Shown here: piece by piece, positions 8,229-17,616 of the stretch
Layout of the letters: each line of letters begins with the position of its first letter
How positions within the stretch are numbered: the first letter of the stretch is position 1
Assembly (NCBI GenBank): GCA_035063885.1
Contig: JAPSFM010000014.1
Location: forward strand, 1-64,000
DNA: 64,000 nt
Direction of reading: 5' to 3'
DNA from: CAADGY01 sp900696665
GTDB lineage: Bacteria; Acidobacteriota; Terriglobia; Bryobacterales; Bryobacteraceae
Position numbers and translations under genes: made by a program
Notes under the pieces: generated by a model
The model's input: only the letters and a program-made list of their open reading frames with translations
Databases searched by the model: none
Told to the model about the DNA's origin: nothing

Positions 8229-10232
8229 TCAACCGTGGTTCAGGATCTCACGGACTTTTTCTGTCAGAGTCCCTGGAGTGAAGGGCTTTTGTAGGAAGGG
8301 CAGACTGCCTTCCAGCGGATCGGAGGCGAGAGCGGCATGGCTGCTGTAACCTGACATGAAGAGCACCTTCATTGCCGGCCGCAGGGACGCCAGGCGTTTT
8401 GCAAGTTCGAGTCCTGTCATTCCGGGCATAACCAGGTCCGCGATCATCAGGGAGATCTCATCCGTACTTTGCTCACACGCGAGCAGGGCTTCGCAGCCGT
8501 TGGCAGCTTCAATCACTTTAAAGCCGGAGCGCCGCAGAATGTCCCGGGTCAATTTCCGGAGAGAAGACTCATCTTCCACCAAAAGTATAGTGGCGGCGGT
8601 GCTTGACGGGCTTACCTTGGAACCGGCGGAAGGCGTGGTGGAGACAGAATCGAAAATGCGCGGGATATAGATGCGGAAGGTGGTTCCACGTCCCGGCTCA
8701 CTATAAACGAATATGTGCCCACTGCTCTGCTTGACGATGCCATACACCGTGGCAAGTCCCAACCCGGTTCCCGCCCCGGGCCCCTTCGTCGTGAAGAACG
8801 GCTCGAAAATGCGGGACATTGTGGCCTGATCCATACCTACGCCGGTATCGCTGACCGCCAGCATTACATAAGCGCCTGGAGTTACGGCCGGATGTGCCTG
8901 TACAAACTCGGGTCCGATTTCAACCGCGGCCGTCTGGAACGTCAGGACACCGCCGTCAGGCATGGCATCCCGGGAATTGAGCGCCAGGTTTATGAGAACC
9001 TGCACGAGTTGCCCGGCATCGACAACCGCTCGCAGCGGCTCAGCCGCGAGCACCAGGCAGAGCTCAATGTTTTCGCCGATAAAGTGCCGCGCCATACGTT
9101 CGGATTCAAGAACAACGGCGTTGACATCGACGTTTAACGGGTGGAGGACCTGCTTGCGGCTGAAGGCGAGCAACTGCCGGGTAAGCACGGCAGCGCGATC
9201 GGCAGCCAGCGCAATTTCCCTCACCTGGGCCGCCACCGGATCCGTTTCCGCCAGCGATTGCAGCAGCAGGCTGGAATAACCGGAGATCACCGTCAAAAGG
9301 TTATTGAAGTCGTGAGCGATGCCTCCAGCCAATTGCCCTACGGCTTCTATCTTTTGTGTGCGGGCCGATTGCTGATCCCGCAAACGGCGCTCCGTAATGT
9401 CATCGATAATGGCCATGTAGCCCGTGATTTCGCCGGACGGATCATAGAGCGGCGCGACCGACAGACTGACGGAAATCATAGTGCCGTCTTTCCGGCGGCA
9501 GATGGTCTCGATATTGCGAAGGATATCCCCACGCAATACAGAAACACGATACCCGTCGAACTCGTCCGCGGCTCCATCCGGGATTATCGGCGGCGGCAGC
9601 CCAATCACCTCGGCCGCGGTCCAACCGAACATCTGCTTCGCGGCGGCGCTCCAACTGAGTATCCTGCCGTCCCGACCGGTGGAGATAATCGCAAGTGGGG
9701 ACGCATCAATTAAACCGCTCGATAGATCACCGGCATGGTGGGCCGCCAAACGGAGTTCGATCTCATCCATCACCGTTGCCGCAAGATCTTCCAGGAGTCC
9801 CCTCTCCCTGTCTGAGAAATCCTCGTGCGGAAGCGTGTCCATGACGTTCAGCGTTCCGAGGCGAAAGCCGTCTGGCGTAGTGAGTGGAGCGCCGGCATAG
9901 AAGCGCAGGTAAGGTGGGCCGATCACCAGCGGATTCGAACGGAAGCGCGGGTCCCGGGCGGTGTCCAATACCGCCAGTACTTCACTGGAAAGAAGGGCAT
10001 AAGAGCAAAGCGCGGTATCGCGGGGAGCCTCACGCACTTCCAGTCCGTGAACGGCCTTGAACCATTGGCGGGTCCTGTCGACGAACGTCACCGAGGAAAA
10101 GGGCACGTCAAAGAGGTGAGCCGCAAGCGCGGTTATGCGATTGAGCGCAACCTCCGGCGGCGTGTCGAGAATGTGATACCGCTCTACGGCGGCTAATCTT
10201 CGTTCTTCCTCCGAAGGGACGGGCGGATGCAT
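8229..10232 (-). CDS. Hybrid sensor histidine kinase (GAF-PAS-HisKA-HATPase-REC)
   Basis: Cytoplasmic hybrid kinase of 667 residues with no transmembrane helix. The GAF domain covers about 25-160 and the PAS domain about 170-290 (GRILSWSAAAKQMFGW, then a PAC segment ending in DDITERR). HisKA carries the H-box LAGGIAHDFNN with His307. The HATPase domain has DTGVGMD and GTGLGLATVYGIV. The C-terminal receiver domain (about 545-665) has VEDE, the acceptor Asp in IADLVMPGMTG, and a Lys in QKPF. The GAF beginning, EERRLAAVERYHILDTPPE, is typical of soil-bacterial sensors. No partner regulator is adjacent; the attached receiver implies a phosphorelay. Signal unknown. Confidence 0.92.
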   Translation of the reverse strand: MHPPVPSEEERRLAAVERYHILDTPPEVALNRITALAAHLFDVPFSSVTFVDRTRQWFKAVHGLEVREAPRDTALCSYALLSSEVLAVLDTARDPRFRSNPLVIGPPYLRFYAGAPLTTPDGFRLGTLNVMDTLPHEDFSDRERGLLEDLAATVMDEIELRLAAHHAGDLSSGLIDASPLAIISTGRDGRILSWSAAAKQMFGWTAAEVIGLPPPIIPDGAADEFDGYRVSVLRGDILRNIETICRRKDGTMISVSLSVAPLYDPSGEITGYMAIIDDITERRLRDQQSARTQKIEAVGQLAGGIAHDFNNLLTVISGYSSLLLQSLAETDPVAAQVREIALAADRAAVLTRQLLAFSRKQVLHPLNVDVNAVVLESERMARHFIGENIELCLVLAAEPLRAVVDAGQLVQVLINLALNSRDAMPDGGVLTFQTAAVEIGPEFVQAHPAVTPGAYVMLAVSDTGVGMDQATMSRIFEPFFTTKGPGAGTGLGLATVYGIVKQSSGHIFVYSEPGRGTTFRIYIPRIFDSVSTTPSAGSKVSPSSTAATILLVEDESSLRKLTRDILRRSGFKVIEAANGCEALLACEQSTDEISLMIADLVMPGMTGLELAKRLASLRPAMKVLFMSGYSSHAALASDPLEGSLPFLQKPFTPGTLTEKVREILNHG

Positions 10233-10295
10233 AGGCTGTCCACCAGCGAACTTAGCATCATTATTATAGGGCCACTGACTGTACCAAAATGGAAC

Positions 10296-11486
10296 CTATT
10301 TCGTGGCAGCGACGCGGTTGGCTATTTCTTCTCCAATGGCAAGCGAAGCGGTAGCGGCGGGGCTGGGTGCGTTGAGAACATGCAGAGCGCCCGAATTTTC
10401 CACAAACCGGAAGTCCTGAACCAGGCTTCCGTCGGGTTCGATCGCCTGGGCGCGTACACCGGCGCCCCCGGTTTCGAGATCGTCCAAGCCAATCTCCGGG
10501 ACCAGTTCCTGTAGAGAACGGCAGAAGCGCTCTTTGCTGAAGGAGCGGCGCAGCTCCTGCCAGGACACTCCCGAATACCGCGAAAGAAAGGACCAGAATC
10601 CACGATAGGTAAACGTATCGGCCAGGTCGCGGATGGAAATGTCCGTCTTTCGATATCCTTCGCGCGCAAAGGCAAGCACGGCATTCGGGCCGGCTTCAAT
10701 GCCACCGTGAATGAGCCGCGTAAAGTGAACGCCGAGAAACGGAAAGCGTGGGTCCGGAACTGGATAAATGAGATTGCGCACCAGGTATTGGCGCTCCGGT
10801 TTGATCTTGTAATACTCGCCGCGAAACGGCACGATACGGAGTTCACGGCGGCCGGAAACCATTGCGCTGACGCGGTCGGAATGCAATCCGGCGCAGTTGA
10901 CAACAAAGCTTGCCTCGAAGCTGCCCGAGGGTGTCTCGAGGAGCCAGTTGGACCCAAGCCGCCGGACTCGCTCGACGCGTGCGCCTGTAATCACACGAAC
11001 ACCCGCCATATTCAGCTTGTGCACCATCGCGTCGCAGACTGCGGCATAGTCGGCAATGCCCTCCTGCGGCACGTGGATCCCCGCCACACCGGCCACGTGG
11101 GGCTCTATCTCGCGTAGTTCATCGCGGCCAATCCTGCGCAAGCCCTGCAAACCGTTGGCGGTACCCCGTTCAAAAAGATCATTTAGCGCGGGAATCTGCG
11201 CATCGCTGGCCGCTACCACGAGCTTGCCGCAGATCTCGTGCGGAATGGCATTCTCCTGGCAAAACTCGACCATCCGGCGGATGCCGGTCACCGCCATGCG
11301 AGCCTTGATGGAGCCGGGCTTGTAATACAGCCCGCAATGCAGGACACCGCTATTGTGGCCGGTCTGATGCTGTCCTACACGGACCTCTTTCTCAAGCACC
11401 GTGATTCGCGCACGGGGCAGCCTTGAACTGATGTGGAGTGCGGAAGCAAGTCCGACAATGCCGCCGCCAATGACGATGATGCCCAT
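10296..11486 (-). CDS. lhgO: L-2-hydroxyglutarate oxidase (FAD-dependent, DAO fold)
   Basis: Oxidises L-2-hydroxyglutarate to 2-oxoglutarate, a repair step for the product of promiscuous malate dehydrogenase and part of lysine/glutarate breakdown in some bacteria. The N-terminus holds the FAD dinucleotide fold (VIGGGIVGLASAL, then an acidic residue in VLEKE). The LhgO hallmark HQTGHNSGVLHCGLYYKPGS follows, and later CAGLHSD and PFRGEYY, where residues line the flavin. Length 396 fits the family (about 400). It could be confused with glycerol-3-phosphate dehydrogenases, but the GHNSGV block is specific. Stands alone in its operon context. Confidence 0.9.
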   Translation of the reverse strand: MGIIVIGGGIVGLASALHISSRLPRARITVLEKEVRVGQHQTGHNSGVLHCGLYYKPGSIKARMAVTGIRRMVEFCQENAIPHEICGKLVVAASDAQIPALNDLFERGTANGLQGLRRIGRDELREIEPHVAGVAGIHVPQEGIADYAAVCDAMVHKLNMAGVRVITGARVERVRRLGSNWLLETPSGSFEASFVVNCAGLHSDRVSAMVSGRRELRIVPFRGEYYKIKPERQYLVRNLIYPVPDPRFPFLGVHFTRLIHGGIEAGPNAVLAFAREGYRKTDISIRDLADTFTYRGFWSFLSRYSGVSWQELRRSFSKERFCRSLQELVPEIGLDDLETGGAGVRAQAIEPDGSLVQDFRFVENSGALHVLNAPSPAATASLAIGEEIANRVAATK

Positions 11487-11514
11487 TCCTACCCATCATC
11501 GCCAAATCACTCCG

Positions 11515-12423
11515 TCAGCGGCGCGTGCGTCTCAACGCTGCCAGCGCCGCGAGCCCGCCAGCCAGAAGAACCAGGGTGCCGGGTTCGGGAACCACCAGAT
11601 CGAGCGCGAGGAGGTAGTGCACGCGGCTAGCCGGATGAACTTCGTCCCAGTAGAAATAGCTCCAGGGGTCGGAGCAGATCCCGGTACTCGTCAGGCAGGG
11701 ATCCGTCACATTTGAGAAGCCATACGCCGCCGGATCGCCGATCATCGCCCGCTGCTTTCCCGCAATGTCGATGAAGCGCGCATTGGGAAGGAGCGCGATT
11801 TGCGCGGCGAGGGCGGCATTGAACTGGTCCGTGAGAAGCGAAGCCGCCATCGAGAGGGCGGCGCCTTGCGAGCGAACCAATGGCGTCAGGCCCAAGTCTG
11901 GCAGCCCGAACACCCAGATGTTGCTCGCACCGGCGGCTTGCAATCCCTGCGCGATGTAAACCAGATTGCCGACGGCACGCGTCGCAATCGCACTGGGATT
12001 GCCGGCGTCTTCGGGCGCGGGGGCCACGAAATCGTTTGACCCTCCCCACACGATAAAGAGGGTTCCCGGCGAAATAGCCTGTAAATCAGTGGTATCGAAA
12101 ACCGCCCGCATTCCCGGAAGAGCTACGGCGGTGGACACGTTGCCGCCATCGACATTGTTTCCAATCCCTGTGGTTGCCCCGCCCCAGGCGTAATTTTTCA
12201 GTCTGGCGGCGTTGAAGCCGGCGAAGATCTCAACCATGACAGCCCCATTCGAAAACCGGCCCTGGTGGTACGGCCATGGCGGATAGCCGGTCGCTCCGAA
12301 GGTGTTGTTGCCGTTGTCCGACAGGCTGTCTCCGAATACGGTGACGGTCGTAAACGGAGCCGCGGCCAAGGTAAAGGACAGCACCAGCAGGCCCCCCAGC
12401 AGGCCAAGCATTCGTCTCTTCAT
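11515..12423 (-). CDS. GDSL/SGNH esterase-lipase with PEP-CTERM tail
   Basis: Exported hydrolase of 302 residues. A signal peptide (MKRR plus hydrophobic core) leads into block I, FGDSLSDNGNN, with the nucleophile Ser. GGSNDF supplies the block III Asn and DEVHPASRVH the Asp/His of the triad. The last 27 residues form a PEP-CTERM sorting signal: VPEPGTL, a hydrophobic helix (LLAGGLAALAAL) and RRTRR. Such tails are removed by an exosortase and usually mark proteins linked to exopolysaccharide; no exosortase gene is in this window. The likely role is ester or acyl-glycan hydrolysis outside the cell. Substrate not predictable. Confidence 0.88.
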   Translation of the reverse strand: MKRRMLGLLGGLLVLSFTLAAAPFTTVTVFGDSLSDNGNNTFGATGYPPWPYHQGRFSNGAVMVEIFAGFNAARLKNYAWGGATTGIGNNVDGGNVSTAVALPGMRAVFDTTDLQAISPGTLFIVWGGSNDFVAPAPEDAGNPSAIATRAVGNLVYIAQGLQAAGASNIWVFGLPDLGLTPLVRSQGAALSMAASLLTDQFNAALAAQIALLPNARFIDIAGKQRAMIGDPAAYGFSNVTDPCLTSTGICSDPWSYFYWDEVHPASRVHYLLALDLVVPEPGTLVLLAGGLAALAALRRTRR

Positions 12424-12476
12424 GTGTATCCCCTCCGGTCTGAAGCAGCAGATTCGATCATACTTCGGTTCCGGCT

Positions 12477-13586
12477 TCAGCGATTCGAAGCAGATGCCAG
12501 ACCGAGCAGCTTACCGAGCCTGGCGGCGAAACCTTCCGCCATCCATTGGAATCCGAGGTCGTTGGGGTGTATCCCATCGACCAGTCCGTCCAGCCGGTCC
12601 GGCCCGAGCAGGTCGGTACCCTCCATCAGCTGCAGGTTCGTGTCGCCTTGCGCGATGCGCCGGCTAACCACCTGCCGGATGTGCCGCCGCATGCCTTCGT
12701 TCCGGCTATCCCGCGTCAGGGCCTCGCGCGCATTTGAGATAGGGGTGACAGCGAGGATGGGCACTTGGGGGTGTTTCTCGCGCAAAGCGCCGATAAAAGG
12801 TTCGTACACTGCCGCCAGCGACTTGACGGTGCCGTTATTCTGCGCGAAATCCAGAACAAAGCAGGAAGCATCAATCTCCGCCACCATCCGGGCGACCTCG
12901 GGTTCTCCCTTTCCGTTTCCGGAAAAGCCTAGATTCACGAAATCGAGATTCAACATTCTGCCGAGGATGGCCTGGTAGCTCAACCCGGAGCGGCTCGCAC
13001 AGCCGCCTTGCGTGATAGAGGTTCCGTAGAACACAACAGGCTTGGGAAGCGCAAACGGACGGGGAACGGAGAAGCCGGCTTTTCCGTCCACACCGATTCC
13101 AAGCACTTTCACCGGCATGTAGAGCGGAAGATAGAGCGTAACCTCCCGCTCCACGCGCGGCCGGTCTTCGAAATCGAAGTATGTGTGCTCGAGCGGTACA
13201 CCCGTCTTCGCTTCGGGAGTAGCGATGGCGGTGCCGCGATAGACACCGTCGAGGTAGAGGTCGACGCCGGTTTGCCCGAACGCGTGCATGTTGCGCATGC
13301 CAGGTGCGCGAGGGTATTCCAAACGGATGAGGAGCTTGTTCGAATCTGTCCGAAAGCGGATGCGGCCCCCGCTGGGCGATTCGCCAAGGCTCCAGACGGC
13401 TTTGGGGAGATTGTCTTTCAGCCGTAAGGGGAGCCTGAAAAGCTCACCTCTGTTTTCAGAGAGCCACGGCAGTCCATCGATTTCGACGCGGGTGTCCGGC
13501 ACGGCCATCCAGGTAACACCGCTCGTTTGCCCAAAGGCAGTAGCAAGGAGGAAGAAGAGTCCGAGGTATCTGTGCATTTGCCCCAT
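12477..13586 (-). CDS. Secreted SGNH/GDSL hydrolase with N-terminal jelly-roll-like domain
   Basis: Exported protein of 369 residues. A short signal peptide (HRYLGLFFLLATAFGQ) is followed by a beta-rich N-terminal region (about 25-175) and then an SGNH hydrolase: FYGTSITQGG carries the nucleophile Ser, NLGFSGNG the oxyanion Gly/Asn, and DGIHPNDLGF the Asp-x-x-His pair. This two-domain layout is that of secreted SGNH proteins that act on acetylated glycans. It is divergent from the DUF1080 gene at 13649, and the pair may share a promoter region. The start may be the ATG at 13577 instead of 13586. Confidence 0.88.
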   Translation of the reverse strand: MGQMHRYLGLFFLLATAFGQTSGVTWMAVPDTRVEIDGLPWLSENRGELFRLPLRLKDNLPKAVWSLGESPSGGRIRFRTDSNKLLIRLEYPRAPGMRNMHAFGQTGVDLYLDGVYRGTAIATPEAKTGVPLEHTYFDFEDRPRVEREVTLYLPLYMPVKVLGIGVDGKAGFSVPRPFALPKPVVFYGTSITQGGCASRSGLSYQAILGRMLNLDFVNLGFSGNGKGEPEVARMVAEIDASCFVLDFAQNNGTVKSLAAVYEPFIGALREKHPQVPILAVTPISNAREALTRDSRNEGMRRHIRQVVSRRIAQGDTNLQLMEGTDLLGPDRLDGLVDGIHPNDLGFQWMAEGFAARLGKLLGLASASNR

Positions 13587-13648
13587 CAGTATATTCCAGT
13601 CAAAGCATCTGTGTTTTGCGAGATAATTCGGAGCGAGGTCAACGATTG

Positions 13649-14377
13649 ATGAAGAAATCTGTACTTCTATTTACTCTGCTTGGCGCGGCTTTATGGATCG
13701 CCGGCGCAAACCGGATGTCAGGCCAGGCCGTTCCCGCTTTTCACGATTTATTCAACGGCAAGGATCTGACCGGGTGGGTGAACGTGAACACAGACAAGGA
13801 TACGTGGTCGGTGAAGGATGGCATTCTGGTTTGCTCGGGGCGCCCGATCGGCGTAATGCGAAGCGAGAAGCAGTATGAGAACTTCATCCTTCATATCGAG
13901 TGGAGGCACATGGAACCGGGCGGAAACTCCGGCGTGTTTGTGTGGAGTAACGCAGTTCCAGGCGAAAGGAACCGCCTGCCAAACGGTGTTGAGGTTCAGA
14001 TGCTGGATCCGGAATGGGTGAATCTTCACAAAATCAAAGGTGAGACTCCACCGCTGGCCTATGTTCACGGCGAACTGTTCGGCGTTGGCGGCGTGGAGAC
14101 GGTGCCGGATAATCCGCGAGGTCCGCGGAGCAAGTCCATCGAAAACCGCGTCCAAGGGAACAAGGCATGGAACACCTATGACGTGGTGGCAGTGGATGGC
14201 GTGATCAAGCTTGCCGTGAACGGAAAATTCGTGAACGGTATCGCCCGCTCGACCCAAAAGAAGGGCTATCTGTGCCTGGAATCGGAAGGCGCGGAGATCC
14301 ATTTCCGTAATATCAAACTGCTGGAGTTGCCGCCAGGCGTGACCACTCCCGAGCAGGCGGCTCCTGAGCTGGATTGA
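13649..14377 (+). CDS. Secreted DUF1080 protein (3-keto-disaccharide hydrolase / LamG-like)
   Basis: Exported 242-residue protein of the DUF1080 (3-keto-disaccharide hydrolase) family, a concanavalin-like beta sandwich. I start at the ATG at 13649, which begins MKKSVLLF and a clean signal peptide; GAGG-like bases lie upstream, and the longer frame from 13616 adds a non-signal extension. Family features seen: FHDLFNGKDLTGWVN, the GILVCSGRP segment, IEWRHMEPGGNSGVFVW, and KLAVNGKFVNG near the end. Members act on sugars or polysaccharides in Planctomycetes and Acidobacteria; the exact substrate is unknown. It is divergent from the SGNH hydrolase. Confidence 0.9.
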   Translation: MKKSVLLFTLLGAALWIAGANRMSGQAVPAFHDLFNGKDLTGWVNVNTDKDTWSVKDGILVCSGRPIGVMRSEKQYENFILHIEWRHMEPGGNSGVFVWSNAVPGERNRLPNGVEVQMLDPEWVNLHKIKGETPPLAYVHGELFGVGGVETVPDNPRGPRSKSIENRVQGNKAWNTYDVVAVDGVIKLAVNGKFVNGIARSTQKKGYLCLESEGAEIHFRNIKLLELPPGVTTPEQAAPELD

Positions 14378-14387
14378 TATCCGGTTT

Positions 14388-16019
14388 CTACCAGGTGCGC
14401 TCGACCCCCACCAGCCGCGGACCCTGTGGCGTGTGGCGGAAATAGGCGGTAAGGGCGGCTTGCTGGTTCGGCACTCGGATTACGGCTCCGAAATAAGGCG
14501 TGGCTGCCGGATCCCGAAGTTCCGCCGGCCAAGCCGGGCCGCTGCCGGGAACGGCCGTATTCTGCTGTGAGCGATTGTCGAGCGAAAACCACTGGATGCC
14601 GTATTCGCGTGGCTTCGAGAAGCCGTATTGAACGGCGAGGTCGTCAAAAACCAAACGCCCTTCGCGAATCGCAAGATTCTCCAGTGGAACTACTTTCGCG
14701 AGGTAGGTCCTGCCAATCCGTTCGCGCCTGACAAGCAGACAATCAACGATCCACTTTTCCGCGTCCGGGTCGGAATATTCGCCTGTCTTTACGATGGCTC
14801 GAATATCGTCGGGAGTAAACGACATGACTACCTTCGCCGCCCAATACGTATCGTCCGGCAAACGGTTTTCGAAGGCAGGATTGCGGTATTCGGTTTTGAA
14901 TCGCTCGGGATCGAAGATGGAACATTCAAAGCGGCCCACGGAAGGCAGGTCCGGATAGTGGACTCGCGCCCAATCCGGAACCCAAAGGCCAAGTGATAGC
15001 ACTTCAAGCAGGGACGGCTTGAAGTCGAACAAGTGCTCGTGCCCGCTACGGGCGCTATTCGACGACGTGCTGGCGCTGCCGAGGATGGATCCAAAATCGA
15101 TCAGATGGTGCCGCAGGAACCGCCTTCCATCCGCTTCGACCAGCATATCCAGCGTATTAATGGCCCGCGAATCGTCATGGCCCAGCCACGCGGCGAAAAC
15201 GAAGAGCCCGCGCAATTCGCGGCGGTGTTCGTGCGGGATGATATCGTTAGGATCGTCGCGGCGGGTGCCGTGGTAACGGAACTCGCCCACCACGTCGCCC
15301 TCCAAAAACAGGCTTGCCACTGCCCGGTAGCGGCCGTTCTCATCCCGGGGAACACGCCTCAGGATCTCGTCGACATCACGTTCGTGCATTTCGCGGCGCT
15401 TGCCGAACGAATCACGATAAGCAGTATTCGGCGCCAGGCGCAGGCGCGAGCGGAGGAAGTGGACGACATAGTTCTGCGGAACGTAATAGCCCAAAGCATA
15501 AAAAAACTTCGAGCCGATGACATCGGCCGCAGTGGCCATCTCGGGGTTTTCGACAGGATCGAACTTAATAAAGAATCGTGCGCCCGTAGCGTCTTTGATC
15601 AGGAAGCCCGGCGTGATGCCCTGGCTCTTGGCCGAGATGATCGTCCACTCCCCCGATTCCGAAGGTCCCGTTCCTGTATTAGGCCCCCGTGCGAGTTCCT
15701 CGAGCGACATGCGTTTCTTCGCATGGCGGTTGATGTACCATTCGCTATCGGGAACTTCCCCGAGTGTGTTCGCACTCAAGGCGCGAATGGGTTCACCGGG
15801 CCGGTGCCTGTTACCGGGGCGCCCAAACGTGTTCAGGAAAAAATCGTAGTAGTCATTAAGCTTGCGCTTTTTAACCTTCTCAACATTCCGGGGCTTCGGA
15901 ACTATCCAGAGAGGATCGTCCGGATAGAACTTTTCACTTTGTAGAGTAGTTGCCGCGAGCAAAGTCAGCGCGGCTGCTGCCGCCATTCTCGCAGTGCCAT
16001 TGCCGGTCGATGCCAACAA
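14388..16019 (-). CDS. Exported protein with kinase-like motifs, paralogue 2
   Basis: Family not recognised. Long exported protein, 543 residues from the TTG at 16019; an ATG at 15986 gives 532. It is a clear tandem paralogue of the next gene upstream: both share FYPDDPLW, RKLNDYYDFFLNTFG, NTLGEVPD, KRMS(L/I)EEL, and GSKFFYALGYY. Kinase-like signs are Lys152 in FIKFDP, HDDSRAIN (281-288) resembling a catalytic loop, and DFG (308-310) in HHLIDFGS. I infer a protein-kinase-like or HipA/PI-kinase-like fold acting outside the cytoplasm. It overlaps the upstream paralogue by 86 bases (53 from the ATG), so it is translationally linked. Activity and substrate unknown. Confidence 0.7.
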   Translation of the reverse strand: MLASTGNGTARMAAAAALTLLAATTLQSEKFYPDDPLWIVPKPRNVEKVKKRKLNDYYDFFLNTFGRPGNRHRPGEPIRALSANTLGEVPDSEWYINRHAKKRMSLEELARGPNTGTGPSESGEWTIISAKSQGITPGFLIKDATGARFFIKFDPVENPEMATAADVIGSKFFYALGYYVPQNYVVHFLRSRLRLAPNTAYRDSFGKRREMHERDVDEILRRVPRDENGRYRAVASLFLEGDVVGEFRYHGTRRDDPNDIIPHEHRRELRGLFVFAAWLGHDDSRAINTLDMLVEADGRRFLRHHLIDFGSILGSASTSSNSARSGHEHLFDFKPSLLEVLSLGLWVPDWARVHYPDLPSVGRFECSIFDPERFKTEYRNPAFENRLPDDTYWAAKVVMSFTPDDIRAIVKTGEYSDPDAEKWIVDCLLVRRERIGRTYLAKVVPLENLAIREGRLVFDDLAVQYGFSKPREYGIQWFSLDNRSQQNTAVPGSGPAWPAELRDPAATPYFGAVIRVPNQQAALTAYFRHTPQGPRLVGVERTW

Positions 16020-17616
16020 TCTCCGTCTTACCGTCCTGGAATCTCAAGTATACGAGAACGGCTTGCCGCGGGTCATCCGCCTGGATACGCGCAACAGCAA
16101 AATCGGAGGACCTGGCTTGTCCGGACTGCCGCGGCAAGTCGAAGGCCGTTGCGCTCGGGATGGGGATCTCAGTGGCATCGGAATTGTTGAACCGCGACCA
16201 ATGGACGCGGTAGCGGCGTGGGGGTACAAAACCGTAATCGACACCCAAATCCCGAAACTTCAACAGCCCGTTTTCGATACGGAACTCATCTAACGGCAGC
16301 ACCTTGGCGAAATACGCTTTCCCGATTTTGTCGCGGCGCTCAATGAGACACCTGGTGAGCCAATCGACAGCGCGCGGATCGCTATACTGCCCGCTCTTGA
16401 CAATCGCGTGGATCTCTTCGTCCGTGAATTGCATCACCTGTCTGGCAGCCCAGAACTCGTCATCGGGAAGCCTGTTGAGAAAGGCCGGATTCGGATAATT
16501 CGGTTTCCATTCGAGAGCATCGAACACCTCATGCTCGAAGTTCCCCACACCCGGGATCTTAGGGTAATTCGCCCGCATCCATGCCGGCACATATAAGCCG
16601 AGGGAGAAAATCTGGGACGCGGCGGAATCCCATTCAAACAGATAACGGTGACCGGCCCGCGGGCTCTTGGCTTCGAAACTATCGCTGCCGAAGGCGGCTC
16701 CGAAATCGATGAGATAGTGGCGAATGTAACGAACACCGCTTTCCTCCACAACAGAGTCCAGCGTATTGAGCGACTTCACGTCGTTGTGGCCGAGCCACGC
16801 CGAAAAGACGTACAATCCGCGCAGATCCCGCCGGTTTTCGTGGGCGACGATATCGTTGGGGTCATCCTTACGAACGCCGTTGAAACGGAACGGGCCGATG
16901 ATCTCACCCTCAATGAAGTGGCTCGCGACCGCGCGGTAAGTGCCGTTCGGGTACTGAGCGGCATGCATCAGCAGTTCGTCGATGTCCCGGTGTTTCATTG
17001 GCCGCTCGTATCCACGCGAGTCTTGGACTACCGTTCCCTTCTTGATGTTGAGGTCCTCTTTGCGGAAGGTTACGACATAGTTCTCCGGCGTGTAGTAACC
17101 GAGGGCATAGAAAAACTTGGAGCCGATGACATCCGCGCCGGTAGCCATTTCCAGGTTTGACTCCGGGTCGAGTTTTACAAGGTACTTCCGTCCCTCCGCA
17201 TCCTCCATGGCAAACCCGGAGGAAACGCCTTCGAGTTTCGCACCGGTTACTTTCCAGGGCTTTTTTTCGGAGGGGTCGTGACTAATACCCGGCCCTTTCA
17301 CCAATTCCTCGATGCTCATTCGCTTGCGTCCATGCCGGTTGGTGTACCAGGCATTGTCCGGAACCTCCCCGAGCGTGTTGACGGCGCCGGCGCGAACCAT
17401 GGCGGTTTCGGGCCGCTGACCGGGCGTGGCAAACGTATTCAAGAAAAAGTCGTAGTAATCGTTGAACTTCCTGTGCTGCACCTCCCCGACAGGAAGTGGG
17501 CTTGGCATTTGCCAGAGCGGATCATCGGGGTAGAAGGTCTGCGCAAAGGAATCCATCGCGCAGATCAAAGCGAACAGTACGGCCGCAGTCAGAAGACGTT
17601 GTCGAACTTCAACCAA
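15934..17616 (-). CDS. Exported protein with kinase-like motifs, paralogue 1
   Basis: Family not recognised; 560 residues. A signal peptide (VRQRLLTAAVLFALICAMDSFA) precedes the shared FYPDDPLW block. Kinase-like signs: Lys148 in YLVKLDP, an alpha-C-like helix (ATGADVIGSKFFYALGYY), GHNDVKSLN (276-284) with His277, Asp279 and Asn284 in catalytic-loop order, and LIDFG with Asp304-Phe-Gly306. Between these lies a conserved DPNDI(V/I)xHExRR(D/E)LRG block. The N-terminal 100 residues and C-terminal 150 residues are shared only with the paralogue downstream. It overlaps the end of the Omp85-like gene by 28 bases. It would act in the periplasm or at the outer membrane. The kinase assignment is an inference from motif order. 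Confidence 0.72.
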   Translation of the reverse strand: MVEVRQRLLTAAVLFALICAMDSFAQTFYPDDPLWQMPSPLPVGEVQHRKFNDYYDFFLNTFATPGQRPETAMVRAGAVNTLGEVPDNAWYTNRHGRKRMSIEELVKGPGISHDPSEKKPWKVTGAKLEGVSSGFAMEDAEGRKYLVKLDPESNLEMATGADVIGSKFFYALGYYTPENYVVTFRKEDLNIKKGTVVQDSRGYERPMKHRDIDELLMHAAQYPNGTYRAVASHFIEGEIIGPFRFNGVRKDDPNDIVAHENRRDLRGLYVFSAWLGHNDVKSLNTLDSVVEESGVRYIRHYLIDFGAAFGSDSFEAKSPRAGHRYLFEWDSAASQIFSLGLYVPAWMRANYPKIPGVGNFEHEVFDALEWKPNYPNPAFLNRLPDDEFWAARQVMQFTDEEIHAIVKSGQYSDPRAVDWLTRCLIERRDKIGKAYFAKVLPLDEFRIENGLLKFRDLGVDYGFVPPRRYRVHWSRFNNSDATEIPIPSATAFDLPRQSGQARSSDFAVARIQADDPRQAVLVYLRFQDGKTEIVGIDRQWHCENGGSSRADFARGNYSTK

